Under the pieces are notes generated by a model, which had not been told where the DNA came from, ran no database searches, and was given only the letters and a program-made list of their open reading frames with translations. Positions 36,415 to 48,937 of a DNA stretch of 64,000 nucleotides are shown here, piece by piece. Numbering within the stretch: the stretch's first letter is position 1; each line of letters starts with the position of its first letter. The DNA lies in assembly GCF_001644195.2 (NCBI RefSeq), contig NZ_LWBL02000005.1, positions 122,583-186,582 of the forward strand. Reading direction: 5' to 3'. Made by a program: the position numbers and the translations under genes. This DNA is from Bacillus marinisedimentorum (GTDB lineage Bacteria; Bacillota; Bacilli; Bacillales; Bacillaceae_O).

Positions 36415-36489
36415 ATTCCATCATCCTCCTTCCGTTCATAACCAATTTATGATGAAAGAAGGGAGACGTTCACGATATCAGCGCCCGTT

Positions 36490-37884
36490 TCAGCCAAAGA
36501 CCCTGCCAAGCTGCCATGTGAGGACATCACGAAGCATTTCCGGCATATAGTACCGCTTTTTTGGAGAATGGCTGATTTCCGGATAAAGAGGACCGAATGT
36601 GAACATGTCGACTGTGGCGATTTCATACATACGATCTCCATCAATCGGATTTCCGTTCACTTTGATCTCTGTGACATGCGTCAATCCATCCGCCATCTTT
36701 TTCGTCTTTACATCAATGCCTGAAAATACCATGCGTCCCATCACTTTTCCGCGGAAACCGAGGCCGCGGATTTTCAGTCCCTGCATATCATCCGTGAATG
36801 CCTGATGTATGACTTCACTCAGCTTATCGCCAGGCAGTTCGACCTTGCACGGATTAATCGGATGAGGGCATACTTTGTGGATGTCGGCCTTTGATACGGG
36901 GCCTTTCCCAAGCCCGGACAGCAGGACGCCTGCATTTACCATGGAAGCTTCCGCACTGCACCAATCTTTTAATCCATCTGCCAGCAGGCTGGCAAACCGT
37001 GTCTCGCCATACCAGTCAACCGGCAAGGGTTCATCCAGTTCAGTGATCGTTTCAGAAAGCATGATCTTGCTTTCATTCTCAAGTCTTTGCAGCTCGAAAA
37101 AAGCCTTCTGATTTCCTTCCATGTTATCAACAGGCACAGCCCAGGCTTTCTTATCCGTAATTTTCCCCTCTTCCAAATCATATGTGACAGCAACCTGTCC
37201 AACGTAATGCCCGAATTTTCCAGCCTGGCCGATCAGCGTGCCATTCACATATTCCCCATTTTTGAGCAGGTGGTGAGTATGCCCGCCAAGAATAATATCA
37301 ATCCCGGCCATCTGCTCCGCTATGCGGCGGTCATCATTCATGCCGAGGTGGGATAAGAGAATGATGATATCCGCTTTCTCCCTTACTTCCATAATGAGGT
37401 CCTGCAGCATCTCAAAAGGATCCTCGACTTTCCAACCGAGCTGCCTGTAAAATGACTTGAATGGCACGGTCACACCGATAACGCCTGCTTTGATGCCGCC
37501 TTCAAGTTCCTTCACCCCATAAGGCTTCACCCAGTCAGGACGCGTTCCGTCCACATCATATAGATTGGCGCCGAGCACGGTGAAGTTCGCTTCCTCATAC
37601 AACGAATCCAGGCTCTCATGGGGAAGAGTGATCCCTTCATTATTGCCGAACGTAACAAAATCATAGCCGGCAAGATTCATCAGCTCGACATTGAATTTAC
37701 CGAGCGATGATTCCGTAATCGGATGGGAACGGTCGACATGATCGCCGATATCAAAAAACATGGCCGCTTCATGCTTTTGTTCATGGAGCGCCCTGGCACT
37801 TTCGAAATAATCCATCATTTTGGGCCACTGGCCAAGATTGCTATGCAAATCGTTGGAATGATAAAAATACAGTTTCGTCTCCAT
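36490..37884 (-). CDS. yunD: YunD, 5'-nucleotidase/UDP-sugar-hydrolase family metallophosphatase
   Basis: 464 residues from ATG 37884 behind GGGGGA. Calcineurin-like N-terminal half with all metal motifs: HSNDLHSNLG, DIGDHVDRS, FGNNEG, LLSHLGMNDDR and GGHTHHLL; the C-terminal half is the 5'-nucleotidase substrate domain (LSEVIHQAF, FSGIDV). No signal peptide, so it acts in the cytoplasm, unlike secreted YfkN. Substrate untested. Confidence 0.92.
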   Translation of the reverse strand: METKLYFYHSNDLHSNLGQWPKMMDYFESARALHEQKHEAAMFFDIGDHVDRSHPITESSLGKFNVELMNLAGYDFVTFGNNEGITLPHESLDSLYEEANFTVLGANLYDVDGTRPDWVKPYGVKELEGGIKAGVIGVTVPFKSFYRQLGWKVEDPFEMLQDLIMEVREKADIIILLSHLGMNDDRRIAEQMAGIDIILGGHTHHLLKNGEYVNGTLIGQAGKFGHYVGQVAVTYDLEEGKITDKKAWAVPVDNMEGNQKAFFELQRLENESKIMLSETITELDEPLPVDWYGETRFASLLADGLKDWCSAEASMVNAGVLLSGLGKGPVSKADIHKVCPHPINPCKVELPGDKLSEVIHQAFTDDMQGLKIRGLGFRGKVMGRMVFSGIDVKTKKMADGLTHVTEIKVNGNPIDGDRMYEIATVDMFTFGPLYPEISHSPKKRYYMPEMLRDVLTWQLGRVFG

Positions 37885-37904
37885 TCTCCATCCCCCGCTT
37901 CTCA

Positions 37905-38683
37905 TCAATTTCCTTTCAGCATCAGCTGGATGCCGATTAAAACCAATAATACCCTCAAAGCCAGTTCAATTGTCCGGCTCCTTAACCGTTTATTCATTCC
38001 TGCTCCAAGCTTGCCGCCGATCCACGCTCCCGGAATCAGCCCCGCCGCATACAGCAAGGAAACATTACCAAGTGCAATGTGGGCAATTGTCCCAAGTCCG
38101 GCGGAAAAAAAGATTATGAACATGGACGTTGCCACAGCAGTGCGAATAGTAAAATAAAAATAAGGACCATTGCCGGAATCATCAAAGCCCCGCCGCCGAT
38201 ACCAAATAGCCCAGACATCAAGCCGACAGCCACAGCCACAGCAAGGCCGCCAAACAGCGGGACAGACTTTGCAGAATTCCGGTGATGCTTCTTCGCCCGA
38301 TCCTTCAAAAACATCATTCCAGCCATCGCCATGACAAATATTCCAAAATAGAAATAAAACTGGTTCATATCAAGAAACTTGTTAAACCAGGCTCCGGCAA
38401 GAGCGGCCGGCCCGCTGCCTGCAAAAAGCAGCAATCCGCTCCGATAATCCACTTCTCCTTCTTTCATATAACTGAGAGCGGAAGACAGCGCAGTAAAAAT
38501 AATGACGGCGAGCGATGTCCCGACCGCCGTTTGCGGGGTTACAGGCGGCAGCAGTTTTGTTGCGCTGCCCAAAAACAGCAGGGCCGGAACCGTTATGATG
38601 CCACCGCCAAGCCCCGCAAGGCTGCCGATTGTCCCTGATACGACACCGATCAAGATCAATATAAGAACCACCAATATGCACAC
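37905..38683 (-). pseudogene. yunE: yunE, TauE/SafE permease gene with one frameshift
   Basis: First part (38683-38114) encodes VSGTIGSLAGLGGGIITVP through MSGLFGIGGGALMIPAM; the second part (from about 38150 to 37905) continues the family sequence TAVATSMFIIFFSAGLG to the end in another frame. The total of 779 bases is one short of a 260-codon gene, so a single-base deletion in the T/A-rich stretch near 38140-38160 explains it. Either recent inactivation or a sequencing error. Start GTG 38683 or TTG 38674, overlapping the yunF end. Confidence 0.85.
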
Positions 38684-38686
38684 CGC

Positions 38687-39538
38687 CTATTCGAACAAAT
38701 CAAGCTGCCGCGGTGCAAGCTCGGTATAGGAAACCCCGAGCAGCTCAATCATCATTTTCGCGTTATCCGCCGCATCCCCGCCCGAGTTATTATTAAATAC
38801 GACATATACATCACCTGACTGCTTTTCAAGGGCAAAAAGCTTCTCTTTCCATTCGAGCAGTTCGGTTTTGTTATAGCGGTACAAATAGCGGACATCCCGC
38901 CAGTTCTGCCCTTTTGCGGCCCCATTCCATCCATGGCGGTTGCGGCCGTGCATCCTCACAAGCGTTTTCTCCCGATCTGTCGCCTTCAAAACAGTCGGAA
39001 TCGATTTTACCCCTGCATCCGGCTCGTCGACAACACTGTGGATCCAGCTTTCCTTATGCATGAACTCAAGTGTTTTTTTGTAATAAGCATCCGTAAACCA
39101 CGTCCGATTCCGGAACTCCAGCGCAACGGGTATGCTTCCCATCCGCCGCTTAATATCACGCAAGATCTCGACATGGGGCTTTGCAGCATCGAACCAGGGC
39201 GGAAATTGGAATAATACCATCGCAAGCTTTTCCCGCCCTGCAAAAGGTTCAAGAAATGACAAAAAAGCATCATACATTTCGTCTTTGCTTTCAAACGGGA
39301 TATCTGTTCTCTTATGTCCGGTCATCGCACTATACGCCTTAATGACAAACGAGAATCCGTCTGGAGTATCTTCAAGCCACTTCAACGCCGTATTTTCGGC
39401 CGGAATCGCATAAAAAGAAGAATCGACCTCAACAACCGGAAAATGCCCTGCATATACTTTCAGTTTATCACGACTTTTTTGATTTGGCGGGTAGAGGGTA
39501 TCATGATCACCCCATCCCGTTACACCAATGTAAATCAT
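38687..39538 (-). CDS. yunF: YunF, DUF72 family protein
   Basis: 283 residues from the ATG behind GAGGAAGG; 27 upstream codons have no signal. TIM-barrel DUF72 marks: YIGVTGWGDHDTLYP, VEVDSSFYAIP, FQFPPWFD, VALEFRNRTWF and NNNSGGDAADNA near the end. Function unknown, though nucleic-acid association has been suggested for the family. Stop lies 4 bases from the yunE start: one transcript with yunE, yunD and yunC is likely. Confidence 0.92.
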   Translation of the reverse strand: MIYIGVTGWGDHDTLYPPNQKSRDKLKVYAGHFPVVEVDSSFYAIPAENTALKWLEDTPDGFSFVIKAYSAMTGHKRTDIPFESKDEMYDAFLSFLEPFAGREKLAMVLFQFPPWFDAAKPHVEILRDIKRRMGSIPVALEFRNRTWFTDAYYKKTLEFMHKESWIHSVVDEPDAGVKSIPTVLKATDREKTLVRMHGRNRHGWNGAAKGQNWRDVRYLYRYNKTELLEWKEKLFALEKQSGDVYVVFNNNSGGDAADNAKMMIELLGVSYTELAPRQLDLFE

Positions 39539-39752
39539 GGAATCCCTTCCTCTATAATAATGTTTTATTAAAATATCTTTTATCCAGGAAATAAAGTGTT
39601 CAGAAATTCCAATTTTCACAACACTTACAATCGAATAAATCCTTTTAATACTAACAATAATAAAAATAAATGGATTTTAGAAAATCTGAATTATACTTAA
39701 TAAAGATGCTGCAAAGCATTTATATTAGAAAAATATCTAGGGGGTTTTTCAC

Positions 39753-41387
39753 TTGAAAAAATGGCCAGTCCTCCTTACGCTTCTGCTTGCAATGAGTACG
39801 TTCCTTGCAGCTTGCGGCGGTGGAGAAAACAATGATGAAAATGCCGGCAACGGTGACGACGGCAATGAAAAGCAGGTATTGAACCTGTATGAGTCTGCTG
39901 AACTTCCATCCATGGACACTACCCAGGCAACTGATGCTGTTTCCTTTAACATTATGAACAATGTATTTGAGGGCCTGTATCGCCTCGACAAAGACAATAA
40001 ACCTGTTGAAGGCATGGCAAAAGACGTTCAGAAAAGCGAAGACGGACTTACATACACCTTCACTCTAAGGGAAGATGCTGTGTGGAGCGACGGATCCCCT
40101 GTAACAGCACATGACTTTGTGTTTGCATGGAGAAAGGTGAACAACCCCGAATCACTTTCTGAATATGCGTATATTATGGATCCGGTCAAAAATGCTGCGG
40201 CCGTTCAAGCTGGAGAAATGCCGGTTGAAAAACTTGGAGTAACAGCAGTGGATGACCATACGCTGAAAGTGGAGCTTTCCAAGCCGATTCCGTACTTGCT
40301 GAGCCTCACCACTTTCCCGACGTTTTATCCGCAAAAAGAAGAGTATGTGAACGAACAGGGCAGCCAATTTGCACTCGAAGACGATAAAATGCTGTACAAT
40401 GGACCATTCGTAATGCAGGATTGGAAGCAGGGTCAAGGCTTCAAGCTTGTGAAAAACGATGAATACTGGGATAAAAATACAGTCAAACTTGAACAGGCAA
40501 ACTATAACATCATAAAAGACACTTCAGCACGCGTAAACCTTTACGAAGCCGGCGACATTGACCGTGCCGTGCTTTCCGCTGAATATGTCGATCAATACAA
40601 AGATCACAAAGAGTTCAATACATTTGTAGATCCGACAGTCGCATTTTTCCGCTTGAATCAAACAAATGAATTGCTTAAAAACAAAGACATCCGCCTTGCA
40701 ATCAACATGGGCTGGGATAAACAGGGCATGATCGACGTCATCCTGAACAACGGTTCCATCCCTGCAAACTTCATTGTACCAAAAGACTTTGTAGCAAATG
40801 AAAATGGCGAAGGATTCCGGGAAAAATATCCTGAATTCAACAAAACCGATATCGAAAAGGCGAAAGAACACTGGCAGAAAGGCCTGCAAACGCTGGGCAA
40901 AGACCAGGCAGAACTTGAATTCCTTAATTTTGATACAGAATCAAGTAAAAAAATCGGCGAATATATAAAAAACCAGCTTGAAAAGAACCTTGAAGGATTG
41001 ACATTGACAATCAAGCAGCAGCCTTTCAAGCAAAAGCTCGCCCTTGAGTCCAAACTTGATTATGATATTTCCTTCAGCATCTGGGGACCGGATTACCAGG
41101 ATCCGATGACATACCTTGATATGTTTGTAACCGGGAACCCTCATAATGAAATGGATTATTCCAATCCTGAATATGATAAATTGATTCAGGACGCCCAGTC
41201 GGAAACCGATGTCCAGAAGCGCTGGGAAATGCTTCAGGAAGCAGAACGCATTCTTCTTGAGGAAGATGCCGCTATTACGCCAATGTACCAGCGCGGTAAT
41301 GCCTATATGCAGCGTTCGTTCATTAAAGACCTTTACCTGCATCCATTCGGGCCTGAGTTCTCTCTGAAATGGGCACATGTTGAATAA
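39753..41387 (+). CDS. Oligopeptide-binding lipoprotein (OppA-like, SBP_bac_5)
   Basis: 544 residues from TTG, eight bases behind GGGGG. Lipoprotein signal with lipobox LAAC (C20), then a Gly/Asn/Asp linker and the type-C peptide-binding fold: LRKDAVWSDGSPVTAHDFVF-type helix (residues ~108-130), and NMGWDKQGMID. No oligopeptide permease or ATPase gene adjoins, so it must work with a transporter elsewhere or act as a peptide sensor/chaperone. Confidence 0.93.
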   Translation: MKKWPVLLTLLLAMSTFLAACGGGENNDENAGNGDDGNEKQVLNLYESAELPSMDTTQATDAVSFNIMNNVFEGLYRLDKDNKPVEGMAKDVQKSEDGLTYTFTLREDAVWSDGSPVTAHDFVFAWRKVNNPESLSEYAYIMDPVKNAAAVQAGEMPVEKLGVTAVDDHTLKVELSKPIPYLLSLTTFPTFYPQKEEYVNEQGSQFALEDDKMLYNGPFVMQDWKQGQGFKLVKNDEYWDKNTVKLEQANYNIIKDTSARVNLYEAGDIDRAVLSAEYVDQYKDHKEFNTFVDPTVAFFRLNQTNELLKNKDIRLAINMGWDKQGMIDVILNNGSIPANFIVPKDFVANENGEGFREKYPEFNKTDIEKAKEHWQKGLQTLGKDQAELEFLNFDTESSKKIGEYIKNQLEKNLEGLTLTIKQQPFKQKLALESKLDYDISFSIWGPDYQDPMTYLDMFVTGNPHNEMDYSNPEYDKLIQDAQSETDVQKRWEMLQEAERILLEEDAAITPMYQRGNAYMQRSFIKDLYLHPFGPEFSLKWAHVE

Positions 41388-41399
41388 CAGATAAAAATT

Positions 41400-41438
41400 G
41401 AAGCACATTCCGCTGTTAGCGGGATGTGCTTTTTTGTG
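41400..41438 (+). terminator. Terminator of the oppA-like gene
   Basis: AAGCACATtCCGC / GCGGgATGTGCTT with a 5-base loop, followed by T5. Confidence 0.88.
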
Positions 41439-41646
41439 CATAAGGTGTTGTCTTGGAAGGTGGTGCGGCAAGAGCATAGTGGTTTTTTGCTTGGAATGCG
41501 AAGCCAGGCGGAATTTTCTCATTAATTGTTGTCAGGAGCCTGCGTGTTAGTCAGCGCTTCAGCTAAAATGAAATATAACACACTTTTGATTAAAATCATA
41601 AGTGATTTGAGGAGATCTGTTTGCGATTCAGGCATGGTCCGTGGTA

Positions 41647-41903
41647 TTCGCGCCATAGCATGAGGTTTTCACGCCGTAGCCGGCCAGTTTCACGCCATAT
41701 CCTGGCCGTTTCACGCCAACCGTTCCTCAAGCTAAGAGCAGATTGCCGCTTTCACGCCAGATAACGCCGATTACGCGCGGATCAGGTGCTTTTTCACGGC
41801 TAACTGGACCTGTTTCACGCCGTATGAAGTACTTTACGCGCCAAATGGCCCTTTTCACGCCGCAACTTCAAGGTTTCGCGTCAACCCCCTGCCTTTTCAA
41901 GCA
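41647..41903 (-). repeat. Array B: TTCACGCC (reverse of array A core) at ~21-bp period
   Basis: TTCACGCC or close variants start at 41647, 41668, 41689, 41710, 41751, 41771, 41793, 41814, 41834, 41854, 41875 and 41896. Steps 21, 21, 21, 41, 20, 22, 21, 20, 20, 21, 21. Read on the minus strand the core is GGCGTGAA, identical to array A. The minus-strand peptide is WRE-heptads but frame changes wherever the step is not 21. Confidence 0.87.
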
Positions 41904-42274
41904 TATCGCCTGATGCCAATCGATACAGTCCAAATATCAGGCATATCGCCCCCCGCTATACACCACTGCCCCATCTGTTGCCTCATCCCCAAGTGCAGCA
42001 TAGCGCTTTCCAATACACAATCTGACCATTTTTAATGATTAACCGGCACCTGTTCCCGGCGTTTTAAAGTGCCGTGGCAGGAATCTGTTAGGCACACCTT
42101 TCCAGATTTCACATGCCGATATACTGTTGCCCGGTCAGCTCCCAGGTCATATCACATGCCGATATACTGTTTATCCTGACTCCTCCCGGCATATCGCCTG
42201 CCGATACACAAACAAGCGCATCGTCCTGCCCATTTCCAAATTCCGCATGTGTGCATATTGCCGCCCGATACACC
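41901..42274. repeat. Array C: GCCGATA(T/C)AC and GGCATATCGCC motifs
   Basis: GCCGATAYAC-type cores at 42115, 42158, 42200 and 42264 (steps 43, 42, 64) with looser copies near 41919 and 42009; GCATATCGCC at 41901, 41941 and 42190. Spacings approximate multiples of 21. Directly follows array B. Confidence 0.65.
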
Positions 42275-42291
42275 TGCAGCATACAACCAAA

Positions 42292-42325
42292 AAACCGGCA
42301 TCTGCCAATACAGATGCCGGTTTCT
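42292..42325 (-). terminator. Terminator of the suf operon
   Basis: AAACCGGCATCTG / CAGATGCCGGTTT around a 6-base loop, T-rich beyond on the minus strand. Confidence 0.88.
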
Positions 42326-42337
42326 CACAATTATAAT

Positions 42338-43738
42338 TTAGCCGATCGAACCTTCCATTTCAAAGCTGATCAGGCGGTTCATTTCAACTGCGTATTCCAT
42401 TGGAAGCTCGCGTGTGAACGGCTCGATGAAGCCCATAACGATCATTTCAGTCGCTTCCTGTTCGGAAATGCCGCGGCTCATCAAATAGAAGAGCTGTTCT
42501 TCGGAAACTTTGGAAACTTTCGCTTCGTGTTCAAGCGATACGTTTTCCGTCATGATTTCATTGTACGGGATCGTATCGGACGTTGACTTGTTATCCATGA
42601 TAAGCGTATCGCATTCGACGTTTGAGCGGGACCCTTGCGCTTTGCGGCCGAATTGCACGATGCCGCGGTAGGTCACTTTTCCGCCGTGCTTGGAAATCGA
42701 TTTTGATACGATGGTGGATGACGTGTTTGGTGCAAGGTGGATCATTTTGGCACCTGCATCCTGGTGCTGGCCTTTGCCGGCAATCGCTATGGAAAGTGTC
42801 AGGCCGCGTGCGCCCTCCCCTTTCAGGATGACAGCAGGATACTTCATTGTAAGCTTGGATCCGATATTCCCGTCGATCCATTCCATTGTCGCATTTTCTT
42901 CAGCAACTGCACGCTTCGTTACCAGGTTATACACGTTGTTCGCCCAGTTCTGGATGGTCGTGTACCGGCAGTACGCATCTTTCTTGATTACAATTTCAAC
43001 GACTGCACTGTGCAGGGAGTTCGTTGTATAAACAGGTGCAGTACAACCCTCTACATAATGGACATGTGCGCCTTCATCGGCTATGATCAGCGTACGCTCA
43101 AACTGTCCCATATTCTCAGAGTTGATGCGGAAATAAGCCTGCAGAGGCGTATCCACTTTAACTCCTTTTGGAACATAGATGAAAGAACCGCCGGACCATA
43201 CCGCTGAGTTCAATGCTGCGAACTTATTATCGGAAGGCGGTATGACTTTTCCGAAATGTTCCTTGAAGATATCTTCATTTTCCTTGAGTGCTGAATCGGT
43301 ATCTTTAAAGACGATTCCCATTTCTTCAAGGTCTTCCTTCATGTTGTGGTAAACAACCTCTGACTCATACTGGGCGGATACGCCAGCAAGCCATTTTTGT
43401 TCCGCTTCAGGGATACCGAGCTTGTCAAATGTCTGTTTGATTTCCTCCGGAACTTCATCCCATGAGCGCTCTGATTTCTCAGAAGGCTTTACATAATAGG
43501 TGATTTCATCGAAGTTCAACTCATTCAGGTCACCGCCCCATTGAGGCATCGGCATTTTATAAAATAGCTCAAGAGATTTCAAACGGAAATCAAGCATCCA
43601 TTGCGGTTCTTCCTTCATGCGTGAAATCTCTTCGACTATTTCCTTTGTCAAACCACGCTCAGAGCGGAAAATTGAAACATCTTTATCGTGGAAACCATAT
43701 TTATACTCTTCACTGATATCAGGCATATTTTTTGCCAT
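42338..43738 (-). CDS. sufB: Fe-S cluster scaffold component SufB
   Basis: 466 residues behind GGAGGG. SufB forms the SufB-SufC2-SufD scaffold on which clusters are built. Family marks: [30 protein letters not shown] (conserved Cys), [12 protein letters not shown] and the C-terminal [18 protein letters not shown]. No intein is present. Last gene of sufC-D-S-U-B. Confidence 0.97.
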   Translation of the reverse strand: MAKNMPDISEEYKYGFHDKDVSIFRSERGLTKEIVEEISRMKEEPQWMLDFRLKSLELFYKMPMPQWGGDLNELNFDEITYYVKPSEKSERSWDEVPEEIKQTFDKLGIPEAEQKWLAGVSAQYESEVVYHNMKEDLEEMGIVFKDTDSALKENEDIFKEHFGKVIPPSDNKFAALNSAVWSGGSFIYVPKGVKVDTPLQAYFRINSENMGQFERTLIIADEGAHVHYVEGCTAPVYTTNSLHSAVVEIVIKKDAYCRYTTIQNWANNVYNLVTKRAVAEENATMEWIDGNIGSKLTMKYPAVILKGEGARGLTLSIAIAGKGQHQDAGAKMIHLAPNTSSTIVSKSISKHGGKVTYRGIVQFGRKAQGSRSNVECDTLIMDNKSTSDTIPYNEIMTENVSLEHEAKVSKVSEEQLFYLMSRGISEQEATEMIVMGFIEPFTRELPMEYAVEMNRLISFEMEGSIG

Positions 43739-43822
43739 CCGAAATCGCCCTCCTTATCTTTTCGTGCGGCAGGGAGGCACCCCTGCACCCTGTTGCCAGG
43801 AAGCCATTAACATACGGACGGT

Positions 43823-46792
<2,970 letters not shown>

Positions 46793-46809
46793 GTTCATCC
46801 CCCTTCCGC

Positions 46810-47595
46810 TTACGCTTCCTGGCCTACTGTTTCGTCTTCGATGCCAAGCTCTTCTTTGATCCAGTCATATCCTTCTTCTTCAAGGCGCTGGGCCAGTTCC
46901 GGTCCGCCTGATTTTACGATCCTGCCCTGCATCATGACATGCACTTTATCAGGTGTGATGTAGTTAAGCAGACGCTGATAGTGGGTAATGATTAAGCAGC
47001 CGAAGTCTTCGCCGCGCATTTCGTTTACGCCGTTGGAAACGACTTTCAACGCATCGATATCAAGGCCGGAATCAATTTCATCCAGAATTGCGATTTTCGG
47101 TTCAAGCATCATCATTTGCAGGATTTCATTCCGCTTTTTCTCGCCGCCGGAGAATCCCTGGTTCAGATAACGCTGGGCCATATTTGGATCCATGTCGAGG
47201 AAATCCATTTTTTTATCAAGTGTTTTAACAAACTTCATGAGCGAAATCTCATTTCCTTCCCCGCGCCGTGCATTGATGGAGGAACGAAGGAAGTCGGCAT
47301 TTGTAACGCCGTCGATTTCACTCGGGTATTGCATAGCCAGGAACATCCCGACACGCGCCCGCTCATCCACTTCCATTTCGAGAACATCTTGACCGTCAAA
47401 CGTGATTGTGCCCTCAGTCACTTCGTACTTGGGATGACCCATGACCGCTGAAGCAAGTGTTGATTTTCCTGTTCCGTTTGGACCCATGACAGCGTGGATT
47501 TCCCCGCCTTTAATTTCTAAATTAACGCCCTTGAGGATTTCCTTTCCCTCAATTGATACGTGTAAATTCTCAATCTTAAGTGTTGAACCTGCCAT
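46810..47595 (-). CDS. sufC: Fe-S assembly ATPase SufC
   Basis: 261 residues. ABC-type ATPase driving the SufBCD scaffold. Walker [12 protein letters not shown], signature [12 protein letters not shown], Walker [15 protein letters not shown], switch His in [11 protein letters not shown]. First gene of the operon, 12 bases of spacer to sufD apart from its RBS. Confidence 0.98.
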   Translation of the reverse strand: MAGSTLKIENLHVSIEGKEILKGVNLEIKGGEIHAVMGPNGTGKSTLASAVMGHPKYEVTEGTITFDGQDVLEMEVDERARVGMFLAMQYPSEIDGVTNADFLRSSINARRGEGNEISLMKFVKTLDKKMDFLDMDPNMAQRYLNQGFSGGEKKRNEILQMMMLEPKIAILDEIDSGLDIDALKVVSNGVNEMRGEDFGCLIITHYQRLLNYITPDKVHVMMQGRIVKSGGPELAQRLEEEGYDWIKEELGIEDETVGQEA

Positions 47596-47837
47596 TTTTA
47601 TACCTCCAATAATCTTAATATTCCTGGTTTTTTCTAGAATTTTATTATTACTGCTGTATTCTCATTCTATTCTCATTCCAATGTTATAACAAATGAAAAG
47701 TATAATCAACCTCAATAGCCTAAAACATTTTTTTCCATGACAGAAGCTCTGGTTCCACCCCAGAGTATTCTGCACGCGAAGAACCGGCTCCGCTTATTTT
47801 GTGCCGTTTTCAGCTTCCTACACTATGATGACGGATA

Positions 47838-47880
47838 AACAAGAAAAAAACCAGTTATACGAACTGGTTTTTTTCTTGTT
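47838..47880. terminator. Long bidirectional terminator upstream of the suf operon
   Basis: AACAAGAAAAAAACCAGTT pairs fully with AACTGGTTTTTTTCTTGTT around a short loop, giving T7 on both strands. Confidence 0.88.
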
Positions 47881-47913
47881 TATCATGCTATAGGCTTTAT
47901 CGTTATTTTCAAG

Positions 47914-48066
47914 TTAAAATCCGATGCGGCGACTGGCTTGATCTACGACACGCAAACTCTTTTCATATTCCTGTTCACGCCGTTTTTCCACCTTGAGGCG
48001 TTTATCGAGCTTCCGCCCGTACTCCTCATATCCCATTCCATGAGACTGATACATCGCCTTTTCCAT
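47914..48066 (-). CDS. Possible 50-residue basic/acidic helical protein
   Basis: Frame on the minus strand reads MEKAMYQSHGMGYEEYGRK, then LDKRLKVEKRREQEYEKSL and RVVDQASRRIGF. It is strongly charged and helical, like a coiled-coil. The frame stays open 12 codons upstream of the ATG to an AAAGGA site, but no ATG/GTG/TTG lies at proper distance; an ATT is best placed. Followed by a strong terminator. Not recognised. Confidence 0.45.
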   Translation of the reverse strand: MEKAMYQSHGMGYEEYGRKLDKRLKVEKRREQEYEKSLRVVDQASRRIGF

Positions 48067-48318
48067 TTCAGCTGTATAATTCAGCTCCAGGTCACTAATA
48101 ATGAACCCATCCTTTCAATGGTTTTAACTTCGTGATTAATCGTATCACGTTACTACATTTACCACAAAGACCCATATCGTAAACATTTCACGATAATAAA
48201 GGCTGGCGGGGTACCGGAATACTTCAGCTGAATAAAGGGCACTATTGCTCCCATTTGCAATCATATCCTCTTATTTGGGCGGGATTTGTTAGAAAATTCA
48301 GTTCGCATCGTTGAAGTC

Positions 48319-48684
48319 TTATTGTTTCAGGTCGGTAAGTTCAGATACTGCTTCCTGTACAAGCGTTACCGCCTGGCTCATGGCAGCTCCGCCTCCAAAG
48401 GCTGCCGTCACTCCGACCGCTTCAAGAATTTCTTCTTCTGAACACCCTTCGTCCAGACAGCCTTTCACGTGATAGATGATACAATACTCGTCCTGTGAAT
48501 TAAGGCTGATTCCCAGGGCGATGAGCTGCTTCTCACGGCGGCTCAGCATTCCTTCCTCAAAGCATGTTTCGGTAAATGCATTATAATGGCGGGCGATATC
48601 CGGCATTTTTTGTGTAAAGATCCCCAGCCCTTCTTTGTATTCATGCAAAGCTGCTTCTGTTGAATTGCGTGGTTCATGGTACAT
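48319..48684 (-). CDS. yurZ: YurZ, carboxymuconolactone decarboxylase (AhpD-like) family
   Basis: 121 residues from ATG 48684 behind AGGAG; a GTG three codons upstream overlaps the site. CMD fold: [16 protein letters not shown] helix, [22 protein letters not shown] with two Cys, and [12 protein letters not shown]. AhpD enzymes use a CxxC; here the Cys pair is GCLDEGC (five residues between), so disulfide reductase activity is uncertain. Between metQ and sufC as in B. subtilis. Confidence 0.88.
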   Translation of the reverse strand: MYHEPRNSTEAALHEYKEGLGIFTQKMPDIARHYNAFTETCFEEGMLSRREKQLIALGISLNSQDEYCIIYHVKGCLDEGCSEEEILEAVGVTAAFGGGAAMSQAVTLVQEAVSELTDLKQ

Positions 48685-48904
48685 CCTTTTCACTCCTATC
48701 TGAATTTGGTTCGTGATTATTATGATGCATATAAATAGGAACTATCCCGCTTTTTTATGGGCTGCAGAATGTAATGTTGAAAAACAGCCATGAACTAGCT
48801 GCTTTTTGCAATTGCACAGGACGCACCCCCTATTGAATACGGAAATAGACCTCTTATCTTGGCGAAGGAATTCGGCGGGAACCAGTGTAAATCACTTGAG
48901 GGCA

Positions 48905-48935
48905 TACAAAAAACCCGGCATAAGCCGGGTTTCGC
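48905..48935 (-). terminator. Terminator of metNPQ
   Basis: AAACCCGGC / GCCGGGTTT with a 4-base loop, T-rich on the minus-strand side. Confidence 0.85.
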
Positions 48936-48937
48936 AA

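Larger units (their letters stand above)
41439..42291. other. 0.85-kb gene-free spacer with two motif arrays
   Basis: Between convergent transcripts (oppA-like and sufB). Nothing coding is supported. Array B fills 41647-41903 and array C follows to about 42275. Open frames here on either strand are short and broken by stops. Confidence 0.6.

Noticed and set aside
42113..42586. 157-codon plus-strand frame over array C and the sufB end
   Set aside because: Its second half is antisense to sufB, and the first half is repeat sequence with no start signal.
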